Of a DNA stretch of 64,000 bases, positions 60,962-64,000 are shown piece after piece (positions within the stretch are counted from its first letter, which is position 1; each line of letters begins with the position of its first letter). The position numbers and the translations under genes are program-made. Origin of the DNA: CAVUMR01 sp963742715 (GTDB lineage: Bacteria; Actinomycetota; Actinomycetes; Mycobacteriales; Micromonosporaceae); NCBI GenBank assembly GCA_963742715.1, contig CAVUMR010000003.1:434001-498000 (forward strand), in the 5' to 3' direction. Below the pieces are notes generated by a model. That model saw nothing but the letters and a program-made list of their open reading frames with translations. It was not told the DNA's origin and searched no databases.

Positions 60962-61968
60962 CGCCAGGGACCGAACACGCGCTCACCGGTCGCCGAGATC
61001 GCCGCGCACAGGTCGTCGACGGGCTCCCCGCGTACCTCGGCCAGGGCCCGCACGGTCAGCGGCACCAGGTACGGCGCGTTCGGCCGGCCGCGGTACGGCA
61101 TCGGGGTGAGGAACGGCGCGTCGGTCTCCACCAGGATCAGGTCGGCCGGCATGACCGCGGCGGCATCCCGCAGGTCACCGGCGTTGGAGAAGGTGACGTT
61201 GCCGGCGAAGCTCGCGATGAAGCCCCGCTCCGCGCAGCGCTTTGCCATTTCCGCGTCACCGGAGAAGCAGTGGAACACCACCACGTCCGGCGCGCCCTCG
61301 TCGTCGAGAACCCGGAACACGTCGGCGTGCGCGTCCCGGTCGTGGATCACCAGCGCCTTGCCGAACCGCTTGGCGATCGCGATGTGTACCCGGAACGAGT
61401 GCTCCTGCAGCGCCCGGCCGTCGTCGCCGGTACGGAAGAAGTCCAGTCCGGTCTCGCCGATGCCGCGTACCCGGTCCCGGCCGGCCAGCGCCTCGATCTC
61501 GCGCAGCGCCACGTCCAGCGCGTCGCCCAACCGCGGCGCGTCGTTCGGGTGCAGCGCAACCGTGGCCACGATCGCCTCATGCTCGTCGGCGACGTCCGCG
61601 CTCCAGGTCGACGAGGCCACGTCGGTACCGACCTGCACCAGCCGGTCCACCCCGACCGCGGCGGCTTTGCTCGCCACCTCCGCCGGCGACGGGTCCTGCA
61701 TGTCCAGGTGGGTGTGGCTGTCGAGCACCGCCACCGCGAGCGGCGGGGGCGCTGATGGCGGTTCTCCGCGTCGGCCGTCAGGCAGACGCGGAGAACGAGC
61801 CGTGGGCGTGGGCTCTGATGGCGGTTCTCCGCGTCGGCCGTCAGGCAGACGCGGAGAACGAGCCGTGGGCATGGGCTCTGATGGCGGTTCTCCGCGTCGG
61901 CCGTCAGGCAGACGCGGAGAACGAGCCGTGGGATTGGACTCAGCCGGGTCGCCCTGGCGCAGCGCCAT
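60958..61968 (-). CDS. tatD: TatD family metal-dependent hydrolase with N-terminal tandem repeats
   Basis: 336 residues. The TatD barrel starts at about residue 78 with VLDSHTHLDMQD (metal-binding HxH). VALHPNDAPR, GIGETGLDFFRT, LVIHDRDAHADV, VFHCFSGD and LVETDAPFLTPMPYRGRPN follow, all family motifs of these DNases/RNA 3'-exonucleases. Before it lie three copies of a 21-residue unit (RSPRLPDGRRGEPPSEP plus four variable residues) in frame, which other TatD proteins lack. ATG at 61968 follows the metG stop by 2 bases. A GTG just before VLDSHTHLD would exclude the repeats but has no clear ribosome site. Confidence 0.9.
   Translation of the reverse strand: MALRQGDPAESNPTARSPRLPDGRRGEPPSEPMPTARSPRLPDGRRGEPPSEPTPTARSPRLPDGRRGEPPSAPPPLAVAVLDSHTHLDMQDPSPAEVASKAAAVGVDRLVQVGTDVASSTWSADVADEHEAIVATVALHPNDAPRLGDALDVALREIEALAGRDRVRGIGETGLDFFRTGDDGRALQEHSFRVHIAIAKRFGKALVIHDRDAHADVFRVLDDEGAPDVVVFHCFSGDAEMAKRCAERGFIASFAGNVTFSNAGDLRDAAAVMPADLILVETDAPFLTPMPYRGRPNAPYLVPLTVRALAEVRGEPVDDLCAAISATGERVFGPWR
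61753..61941. repeat. Three tandem 63-bp units, each with a perfect hairpin
   Basis: Units begin at 61753, 61816 and 61879 (TGATGGCGGTTCTCCGCG...). Each holds the 12-bp inverted repeat GTTCTCCGCGTC / GACGCGGAGAAC around a 12-base loop. Copies are nearly identical, the third diverging at its end. They are in frame in tatD and encode 21-residue repeats. Confidence 0.93.
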
Positions 61969-61970
61969 GG

Positions 61971-63758
61971 TCAGCCCTGCTGTTCCAGCCGGGCGAGCTC
62001 CTCGTCCACGATCGACGGGTCGAGCTTGCGGAAGATCGGGGTCGGCTTGGCCAGCTCGGTACCGACGGCGAGCCCCTGGGACTCCCACCGGGCCGCGTCG
62101 GTCGCGTAGTCGCCGGTCAGCACCGGGTACGCGGATCCGCCGTCCAGGTCGTCCACCTCCTGGACCTGCGGCAACGGCGCGAACGTGCCCTTCCCGCCGA
62201 GCAGCTCGTGCACGCTCTGGGCGGCGTGCGGCAGGAACGGCGCGAGCATGGTGTTGCAGTCGCTGACCGCCTGCAGCGCGGTGTTCAGCACGGTGGCCTG
62301 CCGGTCCGGGTCGTCGCTGAGCTTCCACGGCGCTGACTCGGACACGTACTTGTTCGCCTCGCCCACCACCCGCATCGCCTCGCCGATCGCGGCCTTCTGG
62401 CGGTGCCGGCGGAGCAGCTCACCGACCGTGTCGAACCCGGTCCTGGTGGCGGCCAGCAGCGCCTGATCGGCGGGAGTCAGCTCGCCGGCCGGCGGAATCC
62501 TGCCGAAGTACCGGGCACCCATCGACACCGAGCGGTTGACCAGGTTGCCCCAACCGGCGACCAGCTCGTCGTTGTTGCGGCGGAGGAACTCGGCCCAGGT
62601 GAAGTCGGTGTCCTGGTTCTCCGGACCGGCGACCGAGATGAAGTACCGCAGCGCGTCCGGGTCGTACCGGGACAGGAAGTCGCGCACGTAGATGACCACG
62701 TTGCGGGACGAGGAGAACTTGCGCCCCTCCATGGTCAGGAACTCGCTGGAGACCACCTCGGTGGGCAGGTTCAGCTCGCCGTACTGGCCGGGCTGTCCGC
62801 CCTTGGCGCCGCGGCCGGCGTACCCCAACAGCTCGGCCGGCCAGATCTGCGCGTGGAAGGTGATGTTGTCCTTGCCCATGAAGTAGTACGACTGGGCGTC
62901 CGGCTCGCACCACCAGCGCCGCCAGGCGTCGGCGTCACCGCTGCGTCGGGCCCACTCGATCGACGCCGACAGGTAGCCGATGACCGCGTCGAACCAGACG
63001 TACAGCCGCTTGCTGGAGTTGCCCTCCCAGCCCGGCAGCGGTACCGGCACGCCCCAGTCGATGTCCCGGGTCATCGCCCGCGGGCGTACGTCGTCGAGCA
63101 GGTTCAGCGAGAACTTCAGCACGTTCGGACGCCAGTCGGTACGGGTCTGCAGCCACGTACCCAGCGCGTCGGCCAGCGCCGGCAGGTCGAGGAAGAAGTG
63201 CTGCGTCTCGATGAACTTCGGCACCTCACCGTTGATCCGGCTGCGCGGATTCCGCAACTCCACCGGGTCGAGCTGGTTGCCGCAGTTGTCGCACTGGTCG
63301 CCGCGGGCACCGTCGTACCCGCAGATCGGGCAGGTGCCTTCGATGTACCGGTCGGGCAGGGTACGACCGGTGGACGGGCTGATCGCGCCCTTGGTGGTCT
63401 GCTCGATCATGTACCCGTTGCGGTGCAGCGTGCGGAACAGCTCCTGCGCGACCGCGTAGTGGTTGCGGGTCGTGGTCCTGGTGAACAGGTCGTACGACAG
63501 GCCCAACGCGGCCAGATCCTGCACGATCACCCGGTTGTACCGGTCGGCCAGCTCCTGCGGGCTGACCCCCTCCTGCTCGGCCTGCACCAGGATCGGGGTG
63601 CCGTGCTCGTCGGTACCGGAGACCATCAGTACGTCGTGGCCGGCCATCCGCATGTACCGACTGAACACGTCGGACGGTACGCCGAAGCCGGACACGTGAC
63701 CGATGTGTCGCGGGCCGTTCGCGTATGGCCAGGCGACTGCGGTAAGGACGCTGCTCAC
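61971..63758 (-). CDS. metG: Methionyl-tRNA synthetase
   Basis: Charges tRNA-Met. 595 residues: the class I HIGH motif in ANGPRHIGHVSGFGVPSD, the zinc knuckle CPICGYDGARGDQCDNCG (four cysteines), DNITFHAQIWPAELLG, and KFSSSRN in the place of KMSKS, a variant usual in actinobacterial MetG. The anticodon-binding helices follow; no C-terminal tRNA-binding domain. Start GTG at 63758. First gene of a run metG-tatD-rsmA-ispE-ABC-F that is closely spaced throughout. Confidence 0.96.
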   Translation of the reverse strand: MSSVLTAVAWPYANGPRHIGHVSGFGVPSDVFSRYMRMAGHDVLMVSGTDEHGTPILVQAEQEGVSPQELADRYNRVIVQDLAALGLSYDLFTRTTTRNHYAVAQELFRTLHRNGYMIEQTTKGAISPSTGRTLPDRYIEGTCPICGYDGARGDQCDNCGNQLDPVELRNPRSRINGEVPKFIETQHFFLDLPALADALGTWLQTRTDWRPNVLKFSLNLLDDVRPRAMTRDIDWGVPVPLPGWEGNSSKRLYVWFDAVIGYLSASIEWARRSGDADAWRRWWCEPDAQSYYFMGKDNITFHAQIWPAELLGYAGRGAKGGQPGQYGELNLPTEVVSSEFLTMEGRKFSSSRNVVIYVRDFLSRYDPDALRYFISVAGPENQDTDFTWAEFLRRNNDELVAGWGNLVNRSVSMGARYFGRIPPAGELTPADQALLAATRTGFDTVGELLRRHRQKAAIGEAMRVVGEANKYVSESAPWKLSDDPDRQATVLNTALQAVSDCNTMLAPFLPHAAQSVHELLGGKGTFAPLPQVQEVDDLDGGSAYPVLTGDYATDAARWESQGLAVGTELAKPTPIFRKLDPSIVDEELARLEQQG

Positions 63759-63831
63759 GACCGCCCAGCCTAGGCCATGTCGGGTCGGCCCCCGCGAGCC
63801 CAGCCGGAGGTCAGCCGTTGGCCGCCGGTGC

Positions 63832-63875
63832 CGCGAGCGGTCCGGATACCGGTATCCGGATCCGGGCCGCTCGCG
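63832..63875 (-). terminator. Terminator of the partial gene at the right edge
   Basis: Outer stem CGCGAGCGG/CCGCTCGCG (9 bp) enclosing a perfect palindrome TCCGGATACC-GGTATCCGGA, just beyond the stop at 63883 and 74 bases before metG. Confidence 0.65.
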
Positions 63876-63882
63876 AGTCCGG

Positions 63883-64000
63883 TCAGCGGTGCATCGGCGG
63901 CGTGTGCTGGTACACCGTGCTCACCCGGTACGCCCGCCGCTCCAGTGCGAACGCGACGTCCCGGGCGTCACTCATCGCGTCCGGACCGAGGTGGGCGATC
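63883..64000 (-). CDS. C-terminal end of an unrecognised protein (cut by window edge)
   Basis: The last 38 codons of a leftward gene: IAHLGPDAMSDARDVAFALE, then RRAYRVSTVYQHTPPMHR and stop. Codon use fits a real gene and a strong hairpin follows the stop. Too little is visible to name it. rsmI is a frequent neighbour of metG in actinomycetes, but this tail does not resemble RsmI. Confidence 0.55.
   Translation of the reverse strand, partial: IAHLGPDAMSDARDVAFALERRAYRVSTVYQHTPPMHR

Overview
This is chromosomal DNA of a high-GC actinomycete, probably from the Micromonosporaceae or a near relative; the genus cannot be fixed from the sequence. The evidence is pervasive G/C at third codon positions, frequent GTG starts, GTGA/ATGA gene overlaps, and an actinobacterial housekeeping block (metG-tatD-rsmA-ispE-ABC-F and glmU-prs-rplY-pth). 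I saw no transposase, integrase, phage gene, rRNA or CRISPR array. One tRNA, tRNA-Gln(UUG), lies at 53568-53639.

Layout. 1-8.8 kb: start of mfd (runs off the left edge), a four-gene ABC-2 transporter operon, divergent ppc, and a fusion of a degenerate ATP sulfurylase domain with an intact APS kinase. 9-11.3 kb: an aminoglycoside-phosphotransferase-like kinase and a TauE/SafE permease. 11.5-19 kb: three tandem secreted delta-60-repeat proteins, two carrying a malectin domain that the third lacks. 19.2-47.4 kb: a large polysaccharide and sulfation locus. 47.9-53.6 kb: pth, rplY, a GNAT gene, prs, glmU, a hypothetical and the tRNA. 53.8-57.3 kb: a fatty-acid desaturase with its TetR partner, a DUF4383 protein and an aldo/keto reductase. 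57.3-64 kb: an ABC-F protein, ispE, rsmA, tatD, metG and the end of an unrecognised gene.

The main story is a coherent candidate sulfated-exopolysaccharide system. CysD and CysN make APS, the APS kinase fusion makes PAPS, and CysQ removes the PAP left after sulfation. Six sulfotransferase domains lie within about 17 kb. A priming glycosylphosphotransferase, an Alg14-like protein, an Alg13-like domain fused in one chain to a sulfotransferase, a GT2 and a GT14-like branching enzyme could assemble the repeat unit. A Wzx-like flippase, Wzy-like polymerase and Wzz-like chain-length protein (with a destroyed P-loop) could export and polymerise it. Two GH26-like secreted proteins could trim it. The core six genes (31134 to 22662, minus strand) overlap by 1-4 bases throughout and form one translationally coupled operon.

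The sequence also shows several short tandem repeats: 16-bp units between two divergent genes, 16-17-bp units starting in the last codons of two genes and running past their stops, and a 63-bp hairpin-bearing unit translated near the TatD N-terminus. All functional statements are read from sequence motifs by eye; no database search was possible.
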